Source: Streptomyces sp. D2-8 (lineage in GTDB: Bacteria; Actinomycetota; Actinomycetes; Streptomycetales; Streptomycetaceae). From it: a stretch of DNA of 45,438 nucleotides. Shown here piece after piece: positions 17,241-25,214 of this stretch. A program made the position numbers and the translations under genes. The first letter of the stretch is position 1, and each line of letters opens with the position of its first letter. The notes beneath the pieces were generated by a model. That model ran no database searches. It was not told the DNA's origin and saw only the letters and a list, made by a program, of their open reading frames with translations. The stretch is taken from the NCBI RefSeq assembly GCF_023184515.1, contig NZ_JAAHBP010000036.1, forward strand, positions 1 through 45,438, written 5' to 3'.

Positions 17241-17350
17241 GCCGAGCCGGAGCTGGATGTGCGGGAGGTTCCCCACGCCCTGCGTCACGCCACGGTCTCC
17301 GGCGCGCTGGACGCCGTCCCCCGGAAGCCGGCGGCTCCGGCTCAGCCACA
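17241..17350 (+). pseudogene. DUF2249-like remnant in frame after the hemerythrin stop
   Basis: Reading on from the TAG at 17238-17240 in the same frame gives AEPELDVREVPHALRHATVS then GALDAVPRKPAAPAQPQL. ELDVR-xPHxxRH-x-GALDA is the opening of the DUF2249 domain, which is commonly fused behind hemerythrin or cupin domains. The domain breaks off after about 25 residues; the rest is missing. I infer that a stop and a deletion removed the C-terminal domain. Confidence 0.55.
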
Positions 17351-17413
17351 GCTGACGCGGCACCCCAAGCACAAGGAACGCCCCAGCACACGAGGAAAGA
17401 AGGAGAACACGTC

Positions 17414-17917
17414 ATGGACGGATCACACCGCCGGGCCCGCGCTCTGCTCGGAACGGTCGGCATGGCCCTGGCAGTCGCCGGGCCGGTCATGGTGTGGCGC
17501 GGCCGCGGTGGCAGGAAGGAGATCCGCAGCGAGCTGGCCGCCCAGAAGATCACCTTCCCGGACCACGGGCTGCCCGCCGAACTCGCCGCCTACGCCGGCC
17601 GTCGTGTGAAAACCGGCTCCGGGGCGCACGCCTACGCCGAGTTCATCAAGGGCAATCTCGCCCATGCCACCGGCGGTCGCACCTATGCCGAGATCAGTGC
17701 TGAGTTGCACGCCGCCGGAGGCGACGACGAGAAGCTCGCCGAGCTGCGCCAGACCGCGTTCATGGGCCAGTCCCTGCGTGCTTCCCTGATGTCCGCCTAC
17801 CAGGCGTGGCACCTCACGACCCTGGTCACGGGCCTGGGCGCCGCACTGACCGGCCTGGGTGTCGCCTTGGTGGCCACCGCAGACGCCCTGGCATCCCGCT
17901 CCCTGAACCGATCCTGA
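17414..17917 (+). CDS. Small membrane protein of unknown function
   Basis: This 167-residue protein has a hydrophobic N-terminal helix (LLGTVGMALAVAGPVMVW), a soluble middle section with KITFPDHGLPAELAAYAG and VKTGSGAHAYAEFIKGNLAH, and a C-terminal helix (LTTLVTGLGAALTGLGVALV). I recognise it only as a conserved actinobacterial membrane protein without assigned role. ATG 17414 follows AAGGAG at good spacing. The position between hemerythrin and the radical SAM-nirK operon suggests a role in the same low-oxygen response, but nothing in it is catalytic. Confidence 0.75.
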   Translation: MDGSHRRARALLGTVGMALAVAGPVMVWRGRGGRKEIRSELAAQKITFPDHGLPAELAAYAGRRVKTGSGAHAYAEFIKGNLAHATGGRTYAEISAELHAAGGDDEKLAELRQTAFMGQSLRASLMSAYQAWHLTTLVTGLGAALTGLGVALVATADALASRSLNRS

Positions 17918-18007
17918 CCTGCGGCGGGCATGGATGGGCCCCGGTCTGCCGGGAGTGCTCAGCGGCGCTCCCAGGGCCGTTCCCCAGCGCCACGTGACCT
18001 TTCTGAC

Positions 18008-18055
18008 GGCCCGTCCGGCCCTGTCGCACCTGCCGCGAAGAGGGACCATCGGCCC
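18008..18055. promoter_or_regulatory. DosR/OsdR-like box pair upstream of the radical SAM-nirK operon
   Basis: GGCCCGTCCGGCCC (18008-18021) and GGGACCATCGGCCC (18042-18055) are 34 bp apart, three turns, mirroring narG1. The second is a strong match. They are the only such boxes in the 377-bp gap 17918-18294. Confidence 0.6.
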
Positions 18056-18133
18056 CGTTCGAGAAGACCCTCGGCCGCCGCGCCGACCACCGCCGCCGGT
18101 GGATGCTGACGGCGACCGATCCGGAGGTATCCC

Positions 18134-18298
18134 GTGCACGACCACGTCGACCCCCCTCAAGGCCGATTCCACCGCTGTCGCTCGCGGTGGGTACCGCGCA
18201 CGGTCCGGCCCGGTCACCGTCCGGCCTGCCGCCTCGTCTGCCCTGGCTCCAGGGCGGCCGGACACAGCTTCTGGGCGCGGGGCAGGGCCGTGCGATGA
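18134..18298 (+). CDS. Possible 54-residue small protein coupled to the radical SAM gene
   Basis: A GTG at 18134 has GGAGG 7-8 bases upstream and opens a 54-residue frame whose TGA (18296-18298) overlaps the radical SAM ATG as ATGA. The product is Arg-rich with three cysteines (HRCRSR, ACRLVCPG). Translational coupling would fit. I do not recognise the sequence, and Arg-rich frames arise easily in this GC-rich DNA, so it could be spurious. Confidence 0.25.
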   Translation: MHDHVDPPQGRFHRCRSRWVPRTVRPGHRPACRLVCPGSRAAGHSFWARGRAVR

Positions 18299-19569
18299 GC
18301 GCCGCCGCCCATGCCATCCGCCGCCAGCGGCACGACGCGGCCGACCGACCCTTCATCGTCATCTGGGAGTCCACCCGGGCCTGCCCGCTGGCCTGCCGCC
18401 ACTGCCGCGCCGAGGCGGTGCCCGACCGCGATCCGCGCGAGCTGGACACCGTCGCCGCGAAGGACCTGCTGGACCAGGTGGCCGCGTTCGGGCAGCCCGC
18501 CCCGCTGTTCGTGATCACCGGCGGTGACCCGTTCCAGCGCCCCGACCTGACGGAGCTCATCGCCCACGGCAAGGAGGCCGGGGTCCGGGTCGCGGTGTCC
18601 CCGTCCGGTACCCCGACGCTCACCGCGGAGCGGCTGCGAGACCTGCACGAGGCGGGCGCGGTCGGGCTCTCGCTGAGCCTGGACGGCTCCACCGCCGAGC
18701 TGCACGACGACTTCCGCGGTGTGCCCGGGGTGTTCCGGTGGACCTTGGACGCCTGGGACGCGGCGCGTGCCCTCGGCATGAAGGTGCAGATCAACACGAC
18801 GGTCGCCCGGCACAACCTGCACGACCTCCCCGACATCGTCCGCCTGGTCACCGAGCACGGGGCGATGCTGTGGAGCGCCTTCTTCCTGGTGCCGACCGGC
18901 CGCGGCCGCACCCTCGGCGCGCTGACGCCCGGCGAGGTCGAGGACGTCCTCCACTTCGTCTACGACGTGGGCCTGACCGTGCCCGCCAAGACCACCGAGG
19001 CCCACCACTTCCGCCGCGTCGCCCTGCAACGCCAGGTCCTTGCCGACCGGGGTGACGACCATGTGGCGGTGCTCGGACTCGGCCCGCTCTACCGGGAGCT
19101 GACCGACAGAGCGGCCGTCCTGGGTCTGGACGCCGCCACGCGCCGGGTGCGGCGGCCGCCGCTGGACGTCAACGCGGGCCGTGGCTTCGTGTTCGTCTCG
19201 CACACCGGCACCGTGCACCCCAGCGGCTTCCTGCCGCTGAGCGCGGGAAGCGTGCGCAAGACGACGCTGACGTCGATCTACCGAACCTCACCGCTGTTCA
19301 CCGCCCTCCGGGACGCCGACATGCTGGGCGGGCGGTGCGGGCGGTGCGAGTTCCGCCGGGTCTGCGGCGGCTCGCGCTCCCGCGCCTACGGCGTCACCGG
19401 CGACCCGTACGCCGCGGAGCCGTGGTGCGGCTACGTCCCCGGTTCCTTCCCCCACCAGCGGGAACTGGCAGCGCTGCTGGACGGCGGCGCACCTGTGGAA
19501 CCGCCTCTTCGCCCCGGTCCGACCGCCGCCCCGGGCGGCAAGGAGCATCGTGTACAGCAAGAACGATGA
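18295..19569 (+). CDS. Radical SAM/SPASM-domain protein, NirJ-like (TIGR04053 type)
   Basis: This 424-residue protein has the radical-SAM cluster motif CPLACRHC (Cys30, Cys34, Cys37), the GGDPF SAM-binding motif near residue 80, and a C-terminal SPASM-type cluster (CGRCEFRRVCGG and a later WCGYVP cysteine) for auxiliary iron-sulfur. It resembles the NirJ/AhbD heme-modifying branch, close to the group annotated TIGR04053, whose substrate is not known to me. The ATG at 18295 is chosen because DRPFIVIWESTRACPL follows; the frame upstream is low-complexity. It overlaps the nirK fusion by 20 bp, so the two are co-translated. A role in maturing a heme of the fusion's membrane domain is speculation. 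Confidence 0.85.
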   Translation: MSAAAHAIRRQRHDAADRPFIVIWESTRACPLACRHCRAEAVPDRDPRELDTVAAKDLLDQVAAFGQPAPLFVITGGDPFQRPDLTELIAHGKEAGVRVAVSPSGTPTLTAERLRDLHEAGAVGLSLSLDGSTAELHDDFRGVPGVFRWTLDAWDAARALGMKVQINTTVARHNLHDLPDIVRLVTEHGAMLWSAFFLVPTGRGRTLGALTPGEVEDVLHFVYDVGLTVPAKTTEAHHFRRVALQRQVLADRGDDHVAVLGLGPLYRELTDRAAVLGLDAATRRVRRPPLDVNAGRGFVFVSHTGTVHPSGFLPLSAGSVRKTTLTSIYRTSPLFTALRDADMLGGRCGRCEFRRVCGGSRSRAYGVTGDPYAAEPWCGYVPGSFPHQRELAALLDGGAPVEPPLRPGPTAAPGGKEHRVQQER

Positions 19570-22168
19570 CCCGGCCGCCGGTGACGGCCGGCCGCCCAGC
19601 AGGTTCAAGGCGTCCGGTCTGCGGAGCCGACACCTGTACGCCCACGTCCTGGTCGCGGTCTGGGTGGTGCTCGCGCTGCTGGCGGCGAGCGCCCAGCAGA
19701 CGCTGCCCGTGGCCCGCTGGCTGGCCATCCATCTGTTCCTGCTCGGTGGCGCCACCACCGCGATCGTGGTGTGGAGCGAGCACTTCGCCGTCGCGATGCT
19801 GCACGCCCCGCTGCCCGACCGGCGGTGGAGTAACGCCCGGCTGGCCGGCGTCAACACAGGGGTCGCGGGCGTTCTCACCGGCGTGTGGGCCGACCTGCCG
19901 GTCCTGACCGGTGCCGGGTGCGTGCTGCTGGTCACCGCGGTCGGCGCGCACTTGGTGGTGCTGGTCCGCATGGGCGGGGGCGCGCTGGGCGGACGGCTCG
20001 CCCCGATCGCCGACTACTACCGGGCCGCCGCGGCCGCGCTGATCGTCGGCGCGGTGCTGGGCTGGCTGCTGGCCACCGGCAAGGCCGGACCCGGGCACTA
20101 CACCGGGCTGAAGCTGGCCCACGTGCACGTCACCCTCCTCGGCTGGATCGGACTGCCCGTACTGGGCACGCTGTTCATGCTCTGGCCCACCGTGCTGGGC
20201 GTGCGCATGGCCGAGAACACCACCCGGCTGGCGCGCCGGGTACTGGCGCTGACCGGGGGCGGCCTGCTGACCGCGGTCGCCGGACTGGCGGCCGGATGGC
20301 GCCCCGCCGCCGTACTCGGGATCGCCGGCTACGCGGCCGGCGTCGCCGTCGCGGCGCAGCTGTTCGCCCGCACCGTGCGCCGACGGCCCGCGATCTCGGC
20401 GGCCGCCGCGTGGATGCTGGCCGCCGCCGCGGGATGGCTCGTCGTCGGAGTCGTCGTGGACCTGGTGCTCCTGGCCGCACGACCCCTCGCCGAGATCCAG
20501 GACGACATCCGGTCCCTGGTCCCGGTACTGCTCCTCGGGCTCGTCGCGCAGGTCCTCGTCGGGGCCCTCACCTACCTGCTGCCCATCGTGCTGGCCGGCG
20601 GTCCCAAGGAACGAGCCGCGCTGCGGGCGGTACTCGAACGGGGCTGGGCGCCACGGATCATCGTGCTCAACCTCGGCGTGTCCCTGCTCGCGCTTCCGCT
20701 GCCCGACCCTCTCGGCACGGCCGGCATGCTCCTGGCCGGGTCGGCGGGTGCCGCGTTTCTCGTCCTGGCGGTGCGCGTGTTCGTCCGCAGCGGACGAGGT
20801 CTCCTTCAGGACACGGACAAGGCCGGTGGGTCACGGCGCCCCGTCCTGTGGGGCACCGCCGTGGGGGCCGTGGTCACGGTGCTGGCCGTGCTCGTGGCCA
20901 ACAGCGGTGGGGAGACGAGCGGCGGGACGAGCGCCTCCGGGACGGCGGGTGCGGGCGCCGGGACAACTCGCACGGTCGCCGTCACCCTGGCCGACATGCG
21001 CGTCCGTCCGGCCCGCATCGAGGTCGCCGCGGGCACCGCGCTGCGGCTGAAGGTCACCAACACCGACGCCCAGCGCCACGACCTCAGGGTCGAGGATGGT
21101 CCCGCCACCCCGATGCTCGCCAAGGGCGACACCCGCGTACTCGACCTCGGACCGGTCACCGAGAACCGCGCGGCGTGGTGCACCCTGCCGGGCCACAAGG
21201 CGGCCGGGATGACCACGGAGATCGTCGTGAAGGACGACACGGCAACCGACAGCAGCCAGCACCGGGGACACACATCGGCCGCCGCCGACGACGACGGCAT
21301 GGATCTCTCCGCCGACTTCTCCACCGGGTGGCAGCCACGCGACGCCGACCTGGCCCCCGCGCCCGGCGGGACGGTCCACACGGTCGAACTGCGCGCCGCG
21401 CACACCACGGTCGAAGTGGCTCCGGGCGTGAAGCAACAGATGTGGACCTTCGGCGGCACCGCACCGGGCCCCACCTTGCACGGACAGGTCGGCGACGTCT
21501 TCGAGGTCACCCTCGTCAACGACGACCACGGCATGGGCCACGGCATCGACTTCCACGCCGGCTCCCTCGCCCCCGACCGGCCCATGCGCACCATTCAGCC
21601 CGGCGAGCGGCTGGTCTACCGGTTCCGGGCCGAGAAGGCAGGGGCATGGCTGTACCACTGCAGCACCGCTCCGATGCTCCAGCACATGGGGAACGGCATG
21701 TACGGTGCCGTCGTCATCGACCCACCCGGCCTGGCGAAGGTGGACCACGAGTACGTGTTGGTCTCCTCCGAGCTCTACCTCGGCACCCCGGGCAGCAGCG
21801 CCCAGGTGACGAAGATGCGTCAGAACACCCCGGACGCCTGGGTGTTCAACGGTGTCGCCAACCAGTACGCCCAGCGGCCCCTGAAGGTGAAGGCCGGTGA
21901 GCGGGCCCGCTTCTGGGTGGTCGCCGCAGGTCCCAGTGACGGCATCGCCTTCCACATCGTCGGCACCGTCTTCGACACCGTGTACAAGGAGGGCGCCTAC
22001 CTGCTCAAGCCGGACCAGGCGGGCGGCGCTCAGGTGCTGGACCTGGCCACGGCACAGGGCGGCTTCGTCGAGACGACGTTCCCCGAGGCCGGCCACTACG
22101 CGTTCGTCGACCACGACATGCGCCACGCCGAATCCGGCGCGCACGGGATGGTGGAGGTGAGCGACTGA
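19550..22168 (+). CDS. nirK: Copper nitrite reductase fused to a multi-helix membrane domain and a cupredoxin
   Basis: This 872-residue protein has three parts. Residues about 28-420 are membrane helices with His32, His61, His78, His85, His134, His183, His191 and His193; KLAHVHVTLLGWIGLPVLGT resembles NnrS/heme-copper-oxidase-like helices. Residues about 473-565 form a plastocyanin-like cupredoxin (VAVTLADMRVRPARIEV; WCTLPGHKAAGM). Residues about 597-872 are a CuNIR. Type-1 copper ligands: His664, Cys704, His712, Met717. Type-2 ligands: His669, His703, His855. Catalytic pair: Asp667, His802. Spacing fits the AniA-like class. It reduces nitrite to NO. Start is GTG 19550 with AAGGAG before it. 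Electrons may pass from quinol through the membrane part and cupredoxin to CuNIR (inference). Confidence 0.9.
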   Translation: MYSKNDDPAAGDGRPPSRFKASGLRSRHLYAHVLVAVWVVLALLAASAQQTLPVARWLAIHLFLLGGATTAIVVWSEHFAVAMLHAPLPDRRWSNARLAGVNTGVAGVLTGVWADLPVLTGAGCVLLVTAVGAHLVVLVRMGGGALGGRLAPIADYYRAAAAALIVGAVLGWLLATGKAGPGHYTGLKLAHVHVTLLGWIGLPVLGTLFMLWPTVLGVRMAENTTRLARRVLALTGGGLLTAVAGLAAGWRPAAVLGIAGYAAGVAVAAQLFARTVRRRPAISAAAAWMLAAAAGWLVVGVVVDLVLLAARPLAEIQDDIRSLVPVLLLGLVAQVLVGALTYLLPIVLAGGPKERAALRAVLERGWAPRIIVLNLGVSLLALPLPDPLGTAGMLLAGSAGAAFLVLAVRVFVRSGRGLLQDTDKAGGSRRPVLWGTAVGAVVTVLAVLVANSGGETSGGTSASGTAGAGAGTTRTVAVTLADMRVRPARIEVAAGTALRLKVTNTDAQRHDLRVEDGPATPMLAKGDTRVLDLGPVTENRAAWCTLPGHKAAGMTTEIVVKDDTATDSSQHRGHTSAAADDDGMDLSADFSTGWQPRDADLAPAPGGTVHTVELRAAHTTVEVAPGVKQQMWTFGGTAPGPTLHGQVGDVFEVTLVNDDHGMGHGIDFHAGSLAPDRPMRTIQPGERLVYRFRAEKAGAWLYHCSTAPMLQHMGNGMYGAVVIDPPGLAKVDHEYVLVSSELYLGTPGSSAQVTKMRQNTPDAWVFNGVANQYAQRPLKVKAGERARFWVVAAGPSDGIAFHIVGTVFDTVYKEGAYLLKPDQAGGAQVLDLATAQGGFVETTFPEAGHYAFVDHDMRHAESGAHGMVEVSD

Positions 22169-22614
22169 TGGACACCGTCGGCTGGTGGTCCCTGGTGCGG
22201 TTCGCGCACGTGGCCGGTGCCGCCCTGTGGGTCGGCGGCCAACTGGCCCTGTCCCTGGTGATCCTGCCGCTGGCCCGCCACCTGCTCGCCCCGGAGGCCA
22301 AGGACGGCTTCACGGCCGCGGCGGGCCGCCGGTTCGGGATGCTGACCGGGGCGGTGTTCCTGCCCGTGCAGCTGGCCACCGGCTGGGCCATGGCCTGGCA
22401 CCGGGGAGTCACCTGGGCTTCCCTCGCCGAACCCGGCTACGGCCGCACTCTGGCGACCAAACTCGCCCTGTTCGTGGTGGTGATGCTCGCCGCGGCCGGA
22501 CACGGCATCGCCCACGCCACAGGCCGCGCCGACCTCGCCCGGGCCCTGGCGGTCGTCTCTCTCGTCGGCTCACTCGGAGTCGTCCTGCTGGCCACCGCCC
22601 TGCCCGCCACATGA
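22168..22614 (+). CDS. Small CopD-like membrane protein
   Basis: This 148-residue protein has four hydrophobic helices. The first carries RFAHVAGAALWVGGQLALS, a pattern shared with CopD/DUF-type membrane proteins, and a later helix has LFVVVMLAAAGHGIAHATG. The histidines in the first and fourth helices could bind heme or copper. Its ATG overlaps the nirK stop (TGATG), so it is translationally coupled to the nitrite reductase fusion and may help deliver copper or anchor electron transfer. The family call is tentative. Confidence 0.7.
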   Translation: MDTVGWWSLVRFAHVAGAALWVGGQLALSLVILPLARHLLAPEAKDGFTAAAGRRFGMLTGAVFLPVQLATGWAMAWHRGVTWASLAEPGYGRTLATKLALFVVVMLAAAGHGIAHATGRADLARALAVVSLVGSLGVVLLATALPAT

Positions 22615-22662
22615 CCCGCGGCCACGAAGGGAAACGAGGAGGCCCGGCCCCTCTGCTGCGCC

Positions 22663-23085
22663 TCACGGAGTGCCGCGCGCCCCGTTGAGCTCCCGGCCCG
22701 TGACCATCTCGGATTCGATCCGTACGAACACGGCGTCTTTCAGGGGCATCCACGTCGTGGGGCCGTCCTGGGACAGCCGCTCGTGCTCGGCGGGGTCGGT
22801 CACCACGGTGGCCCGGCCCGTGACGACCACGCTCCAGCCGGACCGGGTCGCCCCGTCGAACTCGTCCGCTTCGAAGGCGACCACGGCGCCGGCGATGGCA
22901 TGTACGAGGTCCGAGTCCGGCGAGGTGCACACCAGGACGGAGGCGTCCGTGTCCAGGGAGTAGTTGATGGGGAGGACCGCGGGCAGTGCCTGCCTGGTGT
23001 AGACCACGCGGCCGACCGGCACCTGGGCGAGCAGCCGCAGGCACTCCTGCCGGTCGAGTGAGCGAAAGGCGTCGTTCTGGGACAT
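22663..23085 (-). CDS. Pyridoxamine 5'-phosphate oxidase-fold flavoprotein
   Basis: This 140-residue protein has the split-barrel PPOX layout: ECLRLLAQVPVGRVVYTRQALPAVLPINYSLD, then the strand set AGAVVAFEADEFD, SGWSVVVTGRATVV, and a C-terminal FVRIESEMVTGREL. This compact class binds FMN or F420 and is common in the mycobacterial DosR regulon. It is convergent with the membrane-protein gene (48-bp gap) and divergent from narK. Its start is only 12 bp from the large palindrome at 23097-23158, whose centre is a DosR/OsdR-like box. Substrate unknown. Confidence 0.85.
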   Translation of the reverse strand: MSQNDAFRSLDRQECLRLLAQVPVGRVVYTRQALPAVLPINYSLDTDASVLVCTSPDSDLVHAIAGAVVAFEADEFDGATRSGWSVVVTGRATVVTDPAEHERLSQDGPTTWMPLKDAVFVRIESEMVTGRELNGARGTP

Positions 23086-23096
23086 CAGTCCATCGT

Positions 23097-23158
23097 CCCC
23101 GCGGGAGCCGGGAGGGGGTAGGGCCGACTGGCCCTATCCCCTCCCGGCTCCCGCGGGG
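23097..23158. promoter_or_regulatory. 62-bp near-perfect palindrome centred on a DosR/OsdR-like box
   Basis: The left arm 23097-23125 and right arm 23130-23158 are 29 bases each and complementary at all but one position, separated by GACT. The innermost bases make GGGCCGACTGGCCC (23121-23134), a perfect box. It lies just upstream of the PPOX start, so it covers its promoter or leader. It could extrude as a cruciform or fold in RNA. Confidence 0.85.
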
Positions 23159-23267
23159 ACGGCCGATCGCAGCCGTTGTGTCGCGGGTGCCGCTCGGGCA
23201 TGGCGGTTCAGGGGGCTGTGTGGAGGGACGGCCGGGTCCGAACCCGAGGACCGTCTGTCCGTCGGTA

Positions 23268-23281
23268 GGGACTGATGGCCC
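23268..23281. promoter_or_regulatory. DosR/OsdR-like box upstream of narK
   Basis: GGGACTGATGGCCC is a strong match, 127-140 bp before the narK ATG. Two weaker palindromes lie before it (GGGTCCGAACCC at 23234-23245 and GGACCGTCTGTCC from 23248), at distances near two and three turns. The remaining gap 23086-23407 holds only the palindrome at 23097. Confidence 0.55.
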
Positions 23282-23407
23282 ATGCCCGCGGTGCGTCCTG
23301 ATCCGGACAGTGGTGACGTGACGCCGTTCTGCGGGCAAGGGGCCCGCGGTGCGCGTGCGATCCCGGTGGCGCAGTACCACCCATGAAGTGGAAAGGGGAC
23401 GGACAAC

Positions 23408-24691
23408 ATGGTCCAGCCGTTGGAGTCGAAGAGCGGCAGCTCACCGTCAGCCGGGTCGGTGTCCGGCCGGGCGTGGCTGATACTGGCCCTGGCAACGGTC
23501 GGTTTCGCTGTGAACTTCTGGGCTTGGGCGCTGCTCAGCCCGCTCGGCCCGCGGTTCAAGGACGGCCTCGACCTGTCGTCGTTCGAGCAGTCGCTGCTGG
23601 TGGCGGTGCCGGTCGTGGTCGGCTCACTGGGCCGGATCCCGGTCGGCGCGCTGACCGACCGGTTCGGCGGCCGGGTCATGTTCCCGATCGTGTCGGCGGC
23701 CACCATCGTGCCGGTGCTCTACCTCGGTCTGGCCGGGCACTCCTCCCTCGCCGCCCTGCTGGTCGGCGGGTTCTTCCTCGGCATCGGCGGCACTGCTTTC
23801 GCCGTCGGTGTGCCGCTCGTCAGCGCCTGGTTCCCGCCCGAGCGGCGCGGTCTTGCCATCGGCGTCTTCGGCGCCGGCATGGGCGGCACCGCGATCAGCG
23901 CCCTGACCACGGTGAAGCTGGTCGACGCGAACAGCATGTCCACTCCGTTCCTGATCACCGCCGCGGTCCTGGCCGTGTATGCCGTGGCCGCCGCGCTGCT
24001 GCTGCGTGACGCGCCCGGCCGCACCGCGCCGACCGAGCCCTTGGCCCGCCGACTGGCCGCCACCGTCCGGCTGCCCATCACCTGGCAGGCATCCGCGCTG
24101 TACGCGGTCGCGTTCGGCGGCTACGTCGCCTTCTCGGTCTACCTGCCCACCTACCTCAAGACCGGCTACGGCCTGACCCAGGCCGACGCCGCGAACCGCA
24201 TGGCCGGGTTCGTACTCCTCGCGGTGGCGATGCGCCCGATCGGCGGCTGGCTGTCCGACCGGATCGGCCCGGTCCGGGTGCTGGCCGGCTCGCTGGCCGT
24301 GGTCGTGGCCGGGGCGGTCGCGCAATCGTTCACCCCCGCCCTGGCGCCGGTGGGCACCATCGCGTTCCTGGCCATGGCCGCCGCGCTCGGCGCGGGCAGC
24401 GGGGCGACCTTCGCCCTGGTGGCCCTGCGCACCCCGGCCAACCAGGTCGGCTCCGTCACCGGCGTGGTCGGCGCCGCGGGCGGACTGGGCGGCTTCCTGC
24501 CGCCGCTGGTGATGGGCTCGCTGTACGGAGCCTACGAGTCGTACGCGATCGGTCTCGTCCTGCTCGCGATCGTGGCCGCCGCGGCGCTGGCCTTCACCCT
24601 CACCGGTGTCCGCGCGGCGGCCGGAGGCGGCGAGAGGAAGCCGCGCACCGGCGGTCGGCGAGGGCACCGCACCGCCGGCACCACCGCGTAA
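23408..24691 (+). CDS. narK: Nitrate/nitrite transporter, NarK-type MFS protein
   Basis: This 427-residue protein has twelve hydrophobic segments of the major facilitator superfamily. SLGRIPVGALTDRFGGR between helices 2 and 3 is the MFS loop motif. The glycine-rich FFLGIGGTAFAVGVPLVSAWFP and GAAGGLGGFLPPLVMG are the nitrate-signature regions of NarK/NasA proteins. MRPIGGWLSDRIG repeats the loop motif in the second half. The function is nitrate import and/or nitrite export across the membrane for the cytoplasm-facing NarG. ATG 23408 follows AAGGGGAC. It leads toward a hemerythrin and narGHJI2 on the same strand. The C-terminus is Arg/Gly-rich. Confidence 0.93.
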   Translation: MVQPLESKSGSSPSAGSVSGRAWLILALATVGFAVNFWAWALLSPLGPRFKDGLDLSSFEQSLLVAVPVVVGSLGRIPVGALTDRFGGRVMFPIVSAATIVPVLYLGLAGHSSLAALLVGGFFLGIGGTAFAVGVPLVSAWFPPERRGLAIGVFGAGMGGTAISALTTVKLVDANSMSTPFLITAAVLAVYAVAAALLLRDAPGRTAPTEPLARRLAATVRLPITWQASALYAVAFGGYVAFSVYLPTYLKTGYGLTQADAANRMAGFVLLAVAMRPIGGWLSDRIGPVRVLAGSLAVVVAGAVAQSFTPALAPVGTIAFLAMAAALGAGSGATFALVALRTPANQVGSVTGVVGAAGGLGGFLPPLVMGSLYGAYESYAIGLVLLAIVAAAALAFTLTGVRAAAGGGERKPRTGGRRGHRTAGTTA

Positions 24692-24737
24692 GGGCGAGCG
24701 GCACAGAACGACAGCGACGAAAGCAGGGAGCAGACCG

Positions 24738-25214
24738 GTGTGCGAGTACTGCGGCTGCCAGTCGCTGGCGTCGATCGACGAGCTGACCCGTGAGCACGAC
24801 GAGGTCGTCCGCCTGATCAGCCACCTTCGCCCCGCCCGCCAGGACGGTGACGTGGCCCGGATGGCTCGGATCGCCCGCGAGATCACCACCGTGCTCGACC
24901 CGCACACGCAGGTCGAGGAGCACGGGCTGTTCCCCGCGATGGCAGTGGACTTCCCCGAGCAGATCGCCGCCCTGGAGGCCGAGCACCGCCGCATCGAGGC
25001 GGTGCTGGCCGAGGCCGCCGACGGCGCGACGCCCTCGGACCCGACCTGGCCGGACCGGCTCATCGAGGCGATCGCCCTGCTGCGCGATCACATCCTCAAG
25101 GAGCAGGACGGGCTCTTCCCGGCCGCGCTCGCCTACCTCGGCACCGATGAGCGGGAAGCGGTCGAGGCTGTGCGCGCGAAGGCGTGCGGCACCCTGTCCC
25201 GGCCGGCCGCCTGA
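24738..25214 (+). CDS. Hemerythrin-domain protein with N-terminal CxxCxC motif
   Basis: This 158-residue protein begins with CEYCGCQ, a cysteine cluster typical of one hemerythrin subgroup. It is followed by the helical di-iron pattern: LTREHDEVVRLISHL, LDPHTQVEEHGLFPAM, LEAEHRRIEAVL and LLRDHILKEQDGLFPAALAYL. GTG 24738 is chosen: AGGGAG is 7 bases upstream and the Cys motif lies at the very start; the ATG at 24606 would overlap narK. It lies between narK (47-bp gap) and narG2 (184-bp gap), which suggests NO or O2 scavenging near the nitrate reductase. Confidence 0.88.
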   Translation: MCEYCGCQSLASIDELTREHDEVVRLISHLRPARQDGDVARMARIAREITTVLDPHTQVEEHGLFPAMAVDFPEQIAALEAEHRRIEAVLAEAADGATPSDPTWPDRLIEAIALLRDHILKEQDGLFPAALAYLGTDEREAVEAVRAKACGTLSRPAA

